From assembly GCA_903859215.1 (NCBI GenBank), contig CAIOLW010000103.1, forward strand, positions 1 through 41,810: a stretch of DNA of 41,810 bases, read 5' to 3'. This stretch comes from an uncultured bacterium. GTDB taxonomy: Bacteria > Krumholzibacteriota > Krumholzibacteriia > LZORAL124-64-63. Numbering within the stretch: position 1 is the stretch's first letter; the number at the start of each line of letters is the position of its first letter. The translations under genes were made by a program, and so were the position numbers. Below, in pieces: positions 7,785 through 16,465 of this stretch. The notes below the pieces were generated by a model. That model was not told where the DNA came from and searched no databases. It saw nothing but the letters and a program-made list of their open reading frames with translations.

Positions 7785-8980
7785 ACGGGAACCGCATGAA
7801 CGACTGGCCGTTGGATACCCCGTTTTCCTTCAACGTGCTGGGCGCCGAGGGGCGCGCGCGCCGCGGCGTGCTGCGTTGCGGCCACGCCGAGGTGCCGACA
7901 CCGGTCTTCATGCCGGTGGGCACCGTGGGTTCGGTCAAGGCCGTGACGTTCGAGCAGGTGGCGGCCACCGGCTCGCGCCTGATCCTCGGCAACACGTACC
8001 ACCTGTACCTGCGGCCCGGTCACGGGCTGGTCGAGCGGCGCGGCGGCCTGCACCGCTTCCAGGGCTGGGACGGTGCGCTCTTGACCGACAGCGCCGGCTT
8101 CCAGGTGTTCTCGCTCAGCGACCTGAACCGCATCACCGACGACGGCGTCGAGTTCCGCTCGCACCTGGACGGCAGCAAGCATTTCTTCAATCCCGAGCTG
8201 AGCATGGAGATCCAGCTGGCGCTGGGCTCGGACATCGTCATGGCCTTCGACCAGTGCGCGCCGTACGGCGCCGAACCGGCCGAAGTGAAACGCGCCGTCG
8301 AGCGCACCACGCGCTGGCTCAAGCGCTGCCGCGACGTGTTCGGCGGGCGCACGCAGCGCGGCGGCTGGGAGCGCGTCCTGTTCGGCATCATGCAGGGCGG
8401 GGTCGATGAACAGCTGCGCCGCCGTTCGGCCGCCGAGATCACCGAGCTGGACCTGCCCGGCTACGCGGTGGGCGGGCTGTCGGTGGGTGAACCCACTGCG
8501 GCGATGCGCGAGATGACCGACCTGGCGGCCGGCCTGCTGCCCGCGGACAAGCCGCGCTACCTGATGGGCGTGGGTTTCCCCGACGACATCCTGGCCGGGG
8601 TGGCCGCCGGCATCGACATGTTCGACTGCGTGCTGCCCACGCGCATGGCGCGCACCGGCACGGTGCTGACCCGCGACGGGCGCCTGGTGGTCAAGAACCA
8701 TGAGTACGCCGAGGACGACCGGCCGCTGGACGGCGAGTGCGGCTGCCCGGTCTGCGCGCGGCATTCGCGTTCGTACATCCGGCACCTGTTCCAGGCGCGC
8801 GAGATGCTCGGGCCCACACTCGCGACCATCCACAACCTGCACTTCTACCAGGAGCTGATGGCGGGCATCCGCCTGAGCCTGGAGGAGGGCCGGTTCGCCG
8901 CCTTCGCCGCCGCCGCGGGCGGGCGCTGGCAGCAGGGCGAGGCCGCCCGGCTGGACGAGGTGCGACGGCGGCAGGGCTGA
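7781..8980 (+). CDS. tgt: tRNA-guanine transglycosylase Tgt (399 aa)
   Basis: Tgt exchanges guanine-34 of GU(N)-anticodon tRNAs for preQ1, the step before QueA. Asp103 ([11 protein letters not shown]) and the nucleophile Asp282 (MFDCVLPTR) are present. The zinc site is made by the cysteines of ECGCPVC and the histidine of TIHNLHFY. The usual DSGGFQ reads DSAGFQ, a small deviation. Start: ATG 7781 overlaps the queA stop by ATGA. The in-frame ATG at 7796 is an alternative that shortens the protein by five residues. It belongs to the same run as queA, so both modification steps are made together. A 150-bp gap follows. Confidence 0.96.
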   Translation: MNGNRMNDWPLDTPFSFNVLGAEGRARRGVLRCGHAEVPTPVFMPVGTVGSVKAVTFEQVAATGSRLILGNTYHLYLRPGHGLVERRGGLHRFQGWDGALLTDSAGFQVFSLSDLNRITDDGVEFRSHLDGSKHFFNPELSMEIQLALGSDIVMAFDQCAPYGAEPAEVKRAVERTTRWLKRCRDVFGGRTQRGGWERVLFGIMQGGVDEQLRRRSAAEITELDLPGYAVGGLSVGEPTAAMREMTDLAAGLLPADKPRYLMGVGFPDDILAGVAAGIDMFDCVLPTRMARTGTVLTRDGRLVVKNHEYAEDDRPLDGECGCPVCARHSRSYIRHLFQAREMLGPTLATIHNLHFYQELMAGIRLSLEEGRFAAFAAAAGGRWQQGEAARLDEVRRRQG

Positions 8981-9130
8981 TCGTCCTCGAGGCGCCCGCC
9001 GGGGGCGTCCCCGACCCCGGAGCGGGCCCGCCTTGCCCCCGGGGCGGCCGGATGTCATTGTTTCCCCGGACCGGACCTCGACACGCCCCACCGGGGCGCC
9101 ATGTCGATCATCCCCACGAAGGAGATGTCC

Positions 9131-9466
9131 ATGCTTCCCGTGACCGTCCTGGCCTCGGCCACCCCGCTCGCCCAGGCTGCCGCCGCTCCCGCCGGCAGCA
9201 ACCCGCTCATCATGAACGTCGTCTTCATCGGCTCGATGGTCGTCATCTTCTGGTTCCTGATCCTGCGCCCCCAGAAAAAGCAGCAGGACCAGCGCAAGAA
9301 GATGCTCGAGGCGATCCAGCGCGGCGACCGCGTGCTGACGAGCGGCGGCCTCTACGGCACCGTCAAGGACATCAAGGGCGAGATCATGGTCATCACGATC
9401 GCCGAGAACGTGAAGGTCGAGGTCGCCAGGAGCGCCATCCAGGCCGTCACGCAGGACCAGGCCTGA
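9131..9466 (+). CDS. yajC: Preprotein translocase subunit YajC (111 aa)
   Basis: YajC is a single-pass inner-membrane accessory of the SecDF complex. After a short Ala-rich N-terminus there is one membrane helix (about residues 27-45, NVVFIGSMVVIFWFLILRP), followed by the family signature RPQKKQQ and the cytoplasmic segment QRGDRVLTSGGLYGTV. AAGGAG at 9119-9124 fixes ATG 9131, and the in-frame ATGs at 9101 and 9125 are badly placed relative to it. tgt-yajC is a common order, but the usual next genes secD and secF are absent here. fmt follows instead. TTGCCC at 9033-9038 with CATTGT at 9056-9061 (17-bp spacer) could be a weak promoter of its own. Confidence 0.93.
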   Translation: MLPVTVLASATPLAQAAAAPAGSNPLIMNVVFIGSMVVIFWFLILRPQKKQQDQRKKMLEAIQRGDRVLTSGGLYGTVKDIKGEIMVITIAENVKVEVARSAIQAVTQDQA

Positions 9467-9490
9467 CCGGGCGGATCGCTACGGGGGAAC

Positions 9491-9513
9491 GGGCGTCGCG
9501 ACCGGCGACGCCC
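9491..9513 (+). terminator. Stem-loop between yajC and fmt
   Basis: GGGCGTCG at 9491-9498 pairs with CGACGCCC at 9506-9513, extendable by one C-G pair to leave a 5-nt loop. It stands 25 bases after the yajC stop and 56 bases before fmt. No T-run follows, so it may be a partial terminator or an mRNA-stability element. Confidence 0.4.
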
Positions 9514-9569
9514 GGCCCCGTGAACGCCGGTGCGGGTGACTGTGCCCGCGGCGCAGCAAAGGACGACCG

Positions 9570-10505
9570 ATGAAAGTCGTGTTCATGGGCTCGCCCGACT
9601 TCGCCGTCCCGAGCCTCGAGGCCCTGATCGAGGCGCGGTTCGACGTGCGGTTGGTTGTCACCCAACCCGATCGCCCGGCCGGCCGCGGCCGCCACCTGCT
9701 GCCGACGGCGATCAAGCAGGTGGCCCTCGAGCATCATCTGCCGGTGCGCGAGTTCGGGCGCGGCGAGAACGCCGCCGTCAGCGCCGAGGTGATGGCCTGC
9801 GAACCCGAGGCGATCATCGTCGCGGCCTTCGGCCACATCCTGCGCGAACCCCTGCTGTCGAGTCCCCGCTACGGCTGCATCAACGTGCATGCGAGCCTGC
9901 TGCCGCGCTGGCGCGGCGTCTCGCCCGTGCAGTACTCCATCCTGCACGGCGACACCTGGTCCGGCGTGACGATCATGCGCATGGACCCGGGCGTCGACAC
10001 CGGTCCCATCCTCGGCGTGCGCTCCGTGCCGATCGGCCCGGAGGACACCGGCGGCGAACTGCTCGACCGCCTGGCCGGCCAGGGCGCCGACCTGCTGCTG
10101 GAAGTGCTGCGCGCGCTGCCGACGGGGCAGGTCGTGCCCGAGGTACAGGACGACAGCGGCGCCGTGTACGCGCCGAAGCTGACGCGCGCGCTGTCGGCCG
10201 TGCGCTGGGACCGCGACGTGGTCACGGTGCACAACCAGGTGCGCGCGCTGCAGCCGTGGCCCGGCTGCACCACGTTCCTGGGCGAGCAGATGCTGAAGAT
10301 CACGCAGGCGCGCCCGATGTCGCTCAACCCCGGTGCGCGCGAACCGGGCACCGTGCTCGCGGTGCACGACGGCGGCGTGGTGGTCGCCTGCGGCCAGGGC
10401 GCGCTGCTCCTGACCGGCCTGCAGGTCCCGGGCAAGAAGCCGCTGCCGGTGGCCGAGTTCCTGCGCGGCTTCGCGATCCGTGCCGGCGACGTCCTGCGTT
10501 CATGA
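9570..10505 (+). CDS. fmt: Methionyl-tRNA formyltransferase Fmt (311 aa)
   Basis: Fmt formylates initiator Met-tRNA with 10-formyl-THF. Seen: the N-terminal Rossmann start MKVVFMGSPDFAVPSL, the TQPDRPAGRGR loop, the formyl-THF signature HASLLPRWRGVSPVQYSI, the DTGPIL segment, and a C-terminal OB-like domain with VRALQPWPGCTTFLG. AAAGGA at 9558-9563 gives normal spacing to the ATG. The stop overlaps the rsmB start by ATGA (10502-10505). Peptide deformylase (def) often precedes fmt but is not in the window. Confidence 0.96.
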   Translation: MKVVFMGSPDFAVPSLEALIEARFDVRLVVTQPDRPAGRGRHLLPTAIKQVALEHHLPVREFGRGENAAVSAEVMACEPEAIIVAAFGHILREPLLSSPRYGCINVHASLLPRWRGVSPVQYSILHGDTWSGVTIMRMDPGVDTGPILGVRSVPIGPEDTGGELLDRLAGQGADLLLEVLRALPTGQVVPEVQDDSGAVYAPKLTRALSAVRWDRDVVTVHNQVRALQPWPGCTTFLGEQMLKITQARPMSLNPGAREPGTVLAVHDGGVVVACGQGALLLTGLQVPGKKPLPVAEFLRGFAIRAGDVLRS

Positions 10506-11863
10506 GCGCCCGGCCGGTCCGCGACCTGGCCCACGCAGTCCTGGTGGCGGTGCACGAAGGCCGCCGCCTCGATCGCGAGCTGGATGCGGCGCTGGCGTCG
10601 GCACTGCCGCGCGACCGCGGGCTCCTGGCCGAACTCACCCGCGGCACGCTGCAGTGGCAGGCCCGCTACGACCACCTCATCAAACGCTTCAGCCGCCGCA
10701 GCGGCAGCCCCGACCCGGCCGTGGCCGCCGTGCTGCGCCTGGGCCTGCACCAGCTGTGCGGCCTGGACGGCATCCCGCCGCATGCGGCCGTCAACGAGAC
10801 CGCCGAACTGTGCCGGCGCCGCGCGGGCGCCGGCGCCGTGGGCTACGTCAACGGCCTGCTCCAGAACGTGCGGCGCGAGGTGCTGGGCGAGGAACCGCAG
10901 TCCGGCCGCGCGGCGCGCGAGGCGCTGCTGCTCCCATGGTTCGACGACCTGAAGCCCGGCAGCGCCGCCTGGCAGGCGGCCTGGCACTCGCACCCGCGCT
11001 GGCTGGTCGAGCGCTGGCGCACGCGGCACGGCGCGGACACGACAGACGCGCTGTGCGCCTGGAACAACGAAGCGGTGCCGGTCACGCTGCACGTGCGGCG
11101 CCCGGCGGACGTGGACGCCACACTCACGCAACTGGCGCTAGAGGGCCTGGTCGCAACGAAGCACCCGCGGGTGGCGCGGGCCGTGGTCGCGGGCGCGGGC
11201 TGTGATCGCGCCGCGCTGGTGACGCTGCTGGCCGCGCACCCGGAGCTCATCGTCCAGGACGCGACCGTGCAGGAGGCCACGATGTGGCTGGTCACCGAGG
11301 CGGTCGCCGCGGCGGGGCCCGACAGCGTGCTGGCCGACCTCTGCGCCGCGCCGGGGGGCAAGACGGCGCTGCTGTCCGGCTGGTGGCCCGGCGCCCTGCT
11401 GGCGGCCGACAGCGCGCGCGAGCGGGCGCTGCTGCTCGTCGATACCTTGAAAAGGATTGAGGCCGGTCCGGTCGGCGTGGTATTAGCCGATGGTCGGCGG
11501 CCTGCGCTGAGGCCCGGCTCGCTGGACGCCGTGCTGCTGGACGGCCCGTGCAGCGGCACCGGCGTGCTGCGCCACCACCCGGAGGGGCGCTGGCGGCTGC
11601 GCGAGGCGCACGTCGGGCGCAGCGCGGCGCGGCTGGTGGAACTGGCGACCGCGGCGGCCGACCTGCTCAAGCCCGGCGGCTGCCTGCTCTACGCGACGTG
11701 CTCGCTGGAACCGGAAGAGGACCAGGACGCGGTGGCGGCGCTGCTCGCCGCGCGTCCGGACCTCGAACCCTGGCCCGATGCGGGCGACTGCTGGCAGCGC
11801 CTGTGGCTGCCGCACGAGGCCCGGGGCGACGGCTTCTTCGCCGCCCGCCTCAGGAGGAGGTGA
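10502..11863 (+). CDS. rsmB: 16S rRNA (cytosine-967-C5)-methyltransferase RsmB (453 aa)
   Basis: RsmB (Fmu/Sun) makes m5C967 in 16S rRNA. The N-terminal 140 residues resemble the NusB-like RNA-binding domain (RDRGLLAELTRGTLQWQARYD, PPHAAVNETAELC, YVNGLLQNV). The C-terminal Rossmann methyltransferase has the SAM motif ADLCAAPGGKT and the two cysteines of the m5C family: C350 in DGPCSGTG and C400 in YATCSLEPEED, the latter expected to be the nucleophile. It is coupled to fmt by a 4-base overlap. Its stop lies next to an AGGAGGAGG that serves the following PASTA gene. Confidence 0.95.
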   Translation: MSARPVRDLAHAVLVAVHEGRRLDRELDAALASALPRDRGLLAELTRGTLQWQARYDHLIKRFSRRSGSPDPAVAAVLRLGLHQLCGLDGIPPHAAVNETAELCRRRAGAGAVGYVNGLLQNVRREVLGEEPQSGRAAREALLLPWFDDLKPGSAAWQAAWHSHPRWLVERWRTRHGADTTDALCAWNNEAVPVTLHVRRPADVDATLTQLALEGLVATKHPRVARAVVAGAGCDRAALVTLLAAHPELIVQDATVQEATMWLVTEAVAAAGPDSVLADLCAAPGGKTALLSGWWPGALLAADSARERALLLVDTLKRIEAGPVGVVLADGRRPALRPGSLDAVLLDGPCSGTGVLRHHPEGRWRLREAHVGRSAARLVELATAAADLLKPGGCLLYATCSLEPEEDQDAVAALLAARPDLEPWPDAGDCWQRLWLPHEARGDGFFAARLRRR

Positions 11864-11869
11864 CCGCCC

Positions 11870-12595
11870 GTGAAGCTCTGGAAATTCCTGGTCCTGCTGT
11901 GCGTGGCCGGCGCGGTCGCGGGCGTGCTGGTGGCGGGCATCAACTTCCTGGTGCTGCCGTCGCTCGTGCACAGCAACAAGGTCGTCAACGTGCCCGACCT
12001 GCGCGGCGCCTCGCCGCAGGCTGCGGCCGACCTGCTGCGTCCGCTCGGCCTGGAAGTCGAGGTCTCGCGCACGAGCCCGAACGCGACGATGGGCGCCGGC
12101 CTCATCACCGACCAGGTCCCGAACGCGCAGACGGGCATCCGCAGGGGCCGCACGGTGAAGGTGGTCGTCAGCGCCGGTCCCGCCACGACGCCTGCGCCCG
12201 ACCTGATCGGCCAGTCGGAACGCCAGGCCGGCATCACGCTCGACCGCGACACGTTCCGCAGCGGCCGCGTGGCGCGCCTGGTGCGAACGGGATTGGCCGA
12301 GCCGACCGTCTTCGGGCAGGAACCGCAGCCGGGCACGCGCCTGCACCGCGGCGCCACCGTCAGCCTGGCCGTCGCCGACCCCGGTCCGGCGCCCATGCTG
12401 ATGATGCCCGACCTGCGCGGCCAGCAGCTGGCGCGCGCGAAGGACCTCATCGAAAAGGCCGGCCTGAAGCTGGGCCGCGTGCGCAACGAGCGCGGCGGCG
12501 GGCGCGCGGCCAACACGGTGCTCGAACAACGGCCCGCGGCCGGTCGCCGCGTGGCGCGGGGGGATGAAATTGAGCTCGTGGCCTCGGCCCGCTGA
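11870..12595 (+). CDS. Membrane-anchored protein with three PASTA domains (241 aa)
   Basis: The start is GTG 11870, nine bases after AGGAGGAGG (11852-11860). One N-terminal membrane helix (residues 6-27) is followed by three PASTA-like repeats at about 37-104, 105-173 and 174-241, each with the (V/M)PDLRG or PDLIGQ motif and a closing V(V/A) strand. PASTA domains bind muropeptides or lipid II in penicillin-binding proteins and Stk1/PrkC kinases. There is no kinase or transpeptidase domain here. The position between rsmB and rpe is that of prkC in Firmicutes, suggesting a PASTA ectodomain that is kept without its kinase. A role in sensing or organising peptidoglycan is inference. Confidence 0.85.
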   Translation: MKLWKFLVLLCVAGAVAGVLVAGINFLVLPSLVHSNKVVNVPDLRGASPQAAADLLRPLGLEVEVSRTSPNATMGAGLITDQVPNAQTGIRRGRTVKVVVSAGPATTPAPDLIGQSERQAGITLDRDTFRSGRVARLVRTGLAEPTVFGQEPQPGTRLHRGATVSLAVADPGPAPMLMMPDLRGQQLARAKDLIEKAGLKLGRVRNERGGGRAANTVLEQRPAAGRRVARGDEIELVASAR

Positions 12596-13244
12596 AGGGC
12601 GCGCGCTGGTCGCGCCCTCGCTGCTGTCGGCGGACTTCGCCGACCTCGGCGGCGAACTGCAGTCGCTCGCGGCCGCGGGCGCCGACCTCATGCACCTGGA
12701 CGTGATGGACGGCCACTTCGTGCCGAACCTCACCTTCGGCCCGTTCATCTGCGAGGCGATCCGCCGCCTGACGCCGGTCCCGCTCGACGCCCACCTGATG
12801 ATGACGCACCCGCACCGCTACCTCGAGCAGTTCGCGGCCACCGGCGTCGACGCCATCACCATCCACGTGGAGGCGGCCTGCGACTGCGGCGCCGCGCTCG
12901 ACCGCATCGGCGAACTCGGCTGCCGGCGCGGCCTGTCGCTCAAGCCGGCCACCGACCTGGGCGATGTCCGGCCGCTGCTCGATCGCGTCGACCTGGTGCT
13001 GGTGATGAGCGTGCCGCCCGGCTTCGGCGGCCAGTCTTTCGACGAAGCGGCGCCCGGTCGCATCGCCGCGCTGCGCGAGTTCCGCGCGGAGACCGGCGGC
13101 ACCTGGCTGATCTCGGTCGACGGCGGCATCAACGACGTGACCGGCGCCCGGTGCCGCGAGGCAGGGGCGGATATCCTGGTCAGCGGCTCGTGGCTGCTGA
13201 AGGCCGCCGACCGGAAGCAGCGGACCAGCCTGCTGCGGGGCTGA
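12564..13244 (+). CDS. rpe: Ribulose-phosphate 3-epimerase Rpe (226 aa)
   Basis: Rpe interconverts D-ribulose 5-phosphate and D-xylulose 5-phosphate in the pentose phosphate pathway. The TIM-barrel signatures are clear: VAPSLLSADFADL, DLMHLDVMDGHFVPNLTFGP, LDAHLMM, ITIHVEA, VLVMSVPPGFGGQSF and ISVDGGIN. The ATG lies inside the end of the PASTA gene (32-base overlap) with only a G-run directly before it, so translation is probably coupled. Other in-frame starts nearby (TTG codon 3, CTG codon 15) are less likely. Length is normal. A 273-bp gap with a candidate promoter follows. Confidence 0.95.
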   Translation: MKLSSWPRPAEGRALVAPSLLSADFADLGGELQSLAAAGADLMHLDVMDGHFVPNLTFGPFICEAIRRLTPVPLDAHLMMTHPHRYLEQFAATGVDAITIHVEAACDCGAALDRIGELGCRRGLSLKPATDLGDVRPLLDRVDLVLVMSVPPGFGGQSFDEAAPGRIAALREFRAETGGTWLISVDGGINDVTGARCREAGADILVSGSWLLKAADRKQRTSLLRG

Positions 13245-13265
13245 CCCCGGCCGCCAGCGCCGTCC

Positions 13266-13294
13266 TTGCCCAAATCCCGGCCAGATGCTAGATT
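13266..13294 (+). promoter_or_regulatory. Candidate promoter of the ffh-rpsP ribosomal cluster
   Basis: TTGCCC at 13266-13271, a 17-bp spacer and TAGATT at 13289-13294 match the -35/-10 pattern at 4/6 each in an otherwise GC-rich gap. It would give a 5' leader of about 215 nt before ffh. I looked for the conserved SRP-RNA core in this leader and did not find it. Confidence 0.45.
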
Positions 13295-13517
13295 AGCAGG
13301 CCCTCCAGCCATGTGCAGGGGGTTTTCGGGCCTTGGTCCGCGCCGTGGAAACGGCGGGACGATGTCCGTAAGTTATTGATTTCACGAAGGATGCGCGCCA
13401 GGCCCGGCAGGCGCTGCCCGAAACGGCGGCGTCCACGGGTGGGCACGCCCTTTTGCCGTCGCCTGCCGCCAAGCGGGCGGGCGGGGTGTTACGGACGTCG
13501 GAACGGACAGGATTCTC

Positions 13518-14864
13518 GTGTTCCAGGACCTGACCAGGCGGCTCGACGCGACGCTGAAGAAGCTGTCCGGCGCTGAGCGCCTGACCGAGGACAACGTCAA
13601 GGATGCGCTCCGCGAGGTGCGTCTGGCGCTGCTCGAGGCTGACGTCAACTACAACGTCGCCAAGAAGCTGGTCGCAGGCATCCGCGACAAGGCGCTGGGC
13701 CAGGGTGTCCTGGGCAGCCTGACTCCGGCGCAGCAGGTGGTCGGCATCGTCAACGACGAGCTGACGGCGCTGCTGGGCGGCCAGGCGCGCGAACTGAACC
13801 TGGATCCGGCGAAGGCGAAGAACAAGGGCATGGCCACGGTGATGGTCATGGGCCTGCAGGGCTCGGGCAAGACCACCTTCTGCGGCAAGCTTGCGCTGCG
13901 CCTGAAGAAGGAAGGCCGCACCCCGATGCTGGTGGCGGCGGACATCTACCGCCCGGCCGCCATCGACCAGCTGCACGTGATCGGCGACAGCATCGGCGTG
14001 CTGGTGCACAGCGATCGCGAGCGGAAGAACGCGGCGCAGATCGTCAAGCTCGGCCAGCGCCGCGCGAGGGACAACAACTGCGACGTCCTGATCGTCGACA
14101 CGGCGGGCCGGCTGCACATCGACGACACCCTGATGGGCGAGCTCGAGTCGATCCAGCAGACGGTGCCGATGGACGAGAAGCTGCTGGTGCTCGACGCGAT
14201 GACCGGCCAGGAGGCCGTGAACATCGCCAGCACCTTCGCGGCCCGCCTGGACTTCGACGGCGTCGTGCTGACGAAGATGGACGGCGATGCGCGCGGCGGC
14301 GCGGCGCTCAGCGTGCTGGAAGTGACCGGCAAGCCGGTCAAGCTGGTGGGCGTCGGCGAGAAGCTGGAGGACCTCGAGGTCTTCCACCCCGACCGCATGG
14401 CGGGGCGCATCCTGGGCATGGGCGACGTGCTGACGCTCATCGAGCAGGCCCAGGACAAGATGGATTCGGAGACGGCCGAGCGACTGGCCGGCCGCTTCGC
14501 GCAGGGCGAGTTCTCGCTGGAGGACTTCCAGGCGCAGATCCGGCAGATGAAGAAGATGGGCCCGCTCAAGGGCGTGCTCAAGATGCTGCCGGGCGTCGAC
14601 GGCGACATGCTCGACAAGGCCAAGGTGGACGACAAGCAGTTCCACTCGGTCGAGGCGATCATCAACTCGATGACGGTGAAGGAGCGCAGGCAGCCGGACA
14701 TCATCAACGGCTCGCGGCGCAAGCGCATCGCCAACGGGAGCGGCACCTCGGTGTCGCAGGTGAACAAGCTGCTCAAGCAGTACCGGGACATGCGGCGGAT
14801 GATGCGCGACATCAACGCCGCTGGCGGCCTGGAGGCCTTCGGCAAGAAGGTGTTCCGGGCCTGA
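13518..14864 (+). CDS. ffh: Signal recognition particle protein Ffh (448 aa)
   Basis: Ffh binds signal sequences and 4.5S RNA and, with FtsY, targets ribosomes to SecYEG. The N domain starts VFQDLTRRLDATLKKLSG (the first codon is GTG, read as Met). The G domain has P-loop GLQGSGKTT (residues 112-120), the DIYRPAAIDQL insertion, DTAGRLHID and TKMDGDARGG. The Met-rich M domain includes the RNA-binding helices around GSGTSVSQVNKLLKQY with MRRMMRD. Upstream GGACAGG supports the GTG at 13518. It opens the conserved ffh-rpsP-khpA-rimM-trmD-rplS order. rpsP follows after about 100 bases. Confidence 0.97.
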   Translation: MFQDLTRRLDATLKKLSGAERLTEDNVKDALREVRLALLEADVNYNVAKKLVAGIRDKALGQGVLGSLTPAQQVVGIVNDELTALLGGQARELNLDPAKAKNKGMATVMVMGLQGSGKTTFCGKLALRLKKEGRTPMLVAADIYRPAAIDQLHVIGDSIGVLVHSDRERKNAAQIVKLGQRRARDNNCDVLIVDTAGRLHIDDTLMGELESIQQTVPMDEKLLVLDAMTGQEAVNIASTFAARLDFDGVVLTKMDGDARGGAALSVLEVTGKPVKLVGVGEKLEDLEVFHPDRMAGRILGMGDVLTLIEQAQDKMDSETAERLAGRFAQGEFSLEDFQAQIRQMKKMGPLKGVLKMLPGVDGDMLDKAKVDDKQFHSVEAIINSMTVKERRQPDIINGSRRKRIANGSGTSVSQVNKLLKQYRDMRRMMRDINAAGGLEAFGKKVFRA

Positions 14865-14965
14865 TCGAGGCCGGGTCGAGAGGGGAACCCCGGTTCCCGT
14901 CACGACGGGCCACACACGCCGGGCGCATGGTGCGCACGGCGATACCACGCAAGGGGAGGCTGATA

Positions 14966-15562
14966 GTGTCGACAACGATTCGTCTGACGCGCATGGGTCG
15001 CAAGAAGCGGCCGTTCTACCGCCTGGTCGCCATGGACCACCGCAAGCGGCGCGACGGCGCCTACCTGGCCAATCTCGGTTACTACAATCCTTTCTGTGAT
15101 CCGTTCGACGTGAAGCTGCACACGGACGAGATCATCACCTGGCTGAGCCGCGGCGCCACCCTCAGTGACACGGCGCGCGCTCTGCTGAAGGGCGAAGGCA
15201 TCCTGTACCGGTTCTCGCTGGTGAAGCAGGGTGTGGACGCCGCCGAGATCGAGGCCCGCGTGGAGACCTGGAAGCAGGGCGCCGAGGCCGGCGAGGCCAA
15301 GCGCGTGCAGGAGAAGGCCGGCCGCGTGGCGAAGGCCGCCGCGGAGAAGAAGGCGCAGGAAGAGGCCGAGGCGAAGGCCAAGGCCGAGGCTGAGGCCGCC
15401 GCGAAGGCCGCCGAGGAAGCCGAAGCTGCCGCTGCCGCCGCTGCTGCCGCTGCCGAAGCCGCAGCCGAAGCCGCTGCTGCTGCCGAAGCCGCGGCCGCTG
15501 CCGCTGCCGAAGCCGCCGTCGAGGGCGACGGGGCCGAGGCGCCCGCGGAAGGCGAGAGTTGA
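14966..15562 (+). CDS. rpsP: 30S ribosomal protein bS16 with a long Ala/Glu/Lys-rich C-terminal extension (198 aa)
   Basis: GTG 14966 has GGGGAGG at 14953-14959 in front. An in-frame ATG 13 codons upstream lacks that spacing. Residues 1 to about 86 are the normal bS16 fold (TTIRLTRMGRKKRPFYRLV, NLGYYNPF, TDEIITWLSRGATLSDTAR). Most bacterial bS16 proteins stop there. This one continues for about 110 residues with a charged coiled segment (KRVQEKAGRVAKAAAEKKAQ) and then nearly uninterrupted alanine with glutamate, ending in an acidic tail. Long bS16 tails of this kind are known in Bacteroidetes and relatives. The DNA there is a drifting run of GCC/GCT/GAA codons. It overlaps khpA by four bases. 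Confidence 0.93.
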   Translation: MSTTIRLTRMGRKKRPFYRLVAMDHRKRRDGAYLANLGYYNPFCDPFDVKLHTDEIITWLSRGATLSDTARALLKGEGILYRFSLVKQGVDAAEIEARVETWKQGAEAGEAKRVQEKAGRVAKAAAEKKAQEEAEAKAKAEAEAAAKAAEEAEAAAAAAAAAAEAAAEAAAAAEAAAAAAAEAAVEGDGAEAPAEGES

Positions 15563-15897
15563 ACGCCCCGCGCGACGAGTTCGAGGCCGAACTGGCCCCG
15601 ACCGACGGCGACCTGACGCCGGCTGCGCTGCCTCAGGGTGATGAGTTGACCATCGGTCAGGAGCGCGTGCTCGAACTCATCAGCTACGTGGTGGTCAACC
15701 TGGTCAGCCGCCCCGCGGACGTGACGGTCGATATCCTGCGTCGGCAGGATCGTGACGTGTACCAGGTGAAGGTCAGTCCCGAGGACCTGGGCCGCGTGAT
15801 CGGCAAGGGCGGCCAGACCGCCCGCGCCCTGCGCGTGCTGCTGACCGCGGTCAGCGCCCGGACCGACCAGCGCATCGGCCTGGACATTGTCGAGTAG
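15559..15897 (+). CDS. khpA: KH-domain RNA-binding protein KhpA (112 aa)
   Basis: KhpA (formerly YlqC) is a small KH-domain protein that works with KhpB/Jag in RNA binding linked to cell size and division in Firmicutes. The core LELISYVVVNLVSRPADV and the GXXG loop VIGKGGQTARALRVLLTAV are diagnostic. The start chosen is TTG 15559, overlapping the rpsP stop as TTGA with GGCGAG just upstream. It gives about 30 acidic residues ahead of the KH core. A later in-frame TTG or GTG close to the core would give the usual length near 75-80, so the start is uncertain. rimM begins one base after the stop. Confidence 0.9.
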   Translation: MNAPRDEFEAELAPTDGDLTPAALPQGDELTIGQERVLELISYVVVNLVSRPADVTVDILRRQDRDVYQVKVSPEDLGRVIGKGGQTARALRVLLTAVSARTDQRIGLDIVE

Positions 15898-15898
15898 C

Positions 15899-16465
15899 AT
15901 GGACGACGTGGGCAGCATGGAAGGCGCGGCGCAGCGGTTCATCGCCATCGGCGAGATCGTCCGCGCGGTCGGGTTGCGTGGAGAGCTCAAGTTCTACCCG
16001 CTGCTCGATTTCCACGAGCCCCTGCTCGGCAGCCCGTTCCTCGTCTGGAACGACGGCGCGCCGGCGCAGATCCAGCGGCACCGCATCATGAGCGGCGGCT
16101 GCTGGGGGCTGGCGATCCGCGAGGTCGGCGGGCGCCAACTCGACGGGCGTGGTGCGGCCGAGTCGATGATCGGACGCGAGCTCGGCTTCCTGGCCGCCAG
16201 CTACGGCGACCCGGCGTTCCCGAAACCGAGCGGCGGCCTGCCGTTCCGGTGGCTGGGGCGCGAGGTGGTCACCGGCGGCGGGGACGTGGTCGGGATCGTG
16301 GATGAAGTGCGGCGCATCGGCGCGCAGTTCATGCTGGTCGTTCCCGATGGCAGCCGGGAGATCCTGATCCCGGCGCTGGCGCCGATCCTGCGACCCGACG
16401 ACGGGCTCGAAGGACAGCTGGTGATCGATCCGCCGGAAGGGCTGCTCGATGTCCAGCGAGGCTGA
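15899..16465 (+). CDS. rimM: Ribosome maturation factor RimM (188 aa)
   Basis: RimM binds uS19 and assists assembly of the 30S head. The N-terminal barrel begins [20 protein letters not shown], and the C-terminal PRC-barrel is seen in [10 protein letters not shown] to [14 protein letters not shown] 15899 sits one base after the khpA stop with no clear ribosome-binding site. ATG 15917 (MEGAAQRF) is an alternative. The C-terminus overlaps trmD by 17 bases, so rimM and trmD are expected to be co-translated, as in many bacteria. Confidence 0.93.
   Translation: MDDVGSMEGAAQRFIAIGEIVRAVGLRGELKFYPLLDFHEPLLGSPFLVWNDGAPAQIQRHRIMSGGCWGLAIREVGGRQLDGRGAAESMIGRELGFLAASYGDPAFPKPSGGLPFRWLGREVVTGGGDVVGIVDEVRRIGAQFMLVVPDGSREILIPALAPILRPDDGLEGQLVIDPPEGLLDVQRG

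Noticed and set aside
13190-13250. SRP RNA-like core (CCGGAAGCAG) near the end of rpe
   Set aside because: It lies inside the conserved rpe coding sequence and lacks the flanking SRP-RNA core and helix. The resemblance is coincidental.
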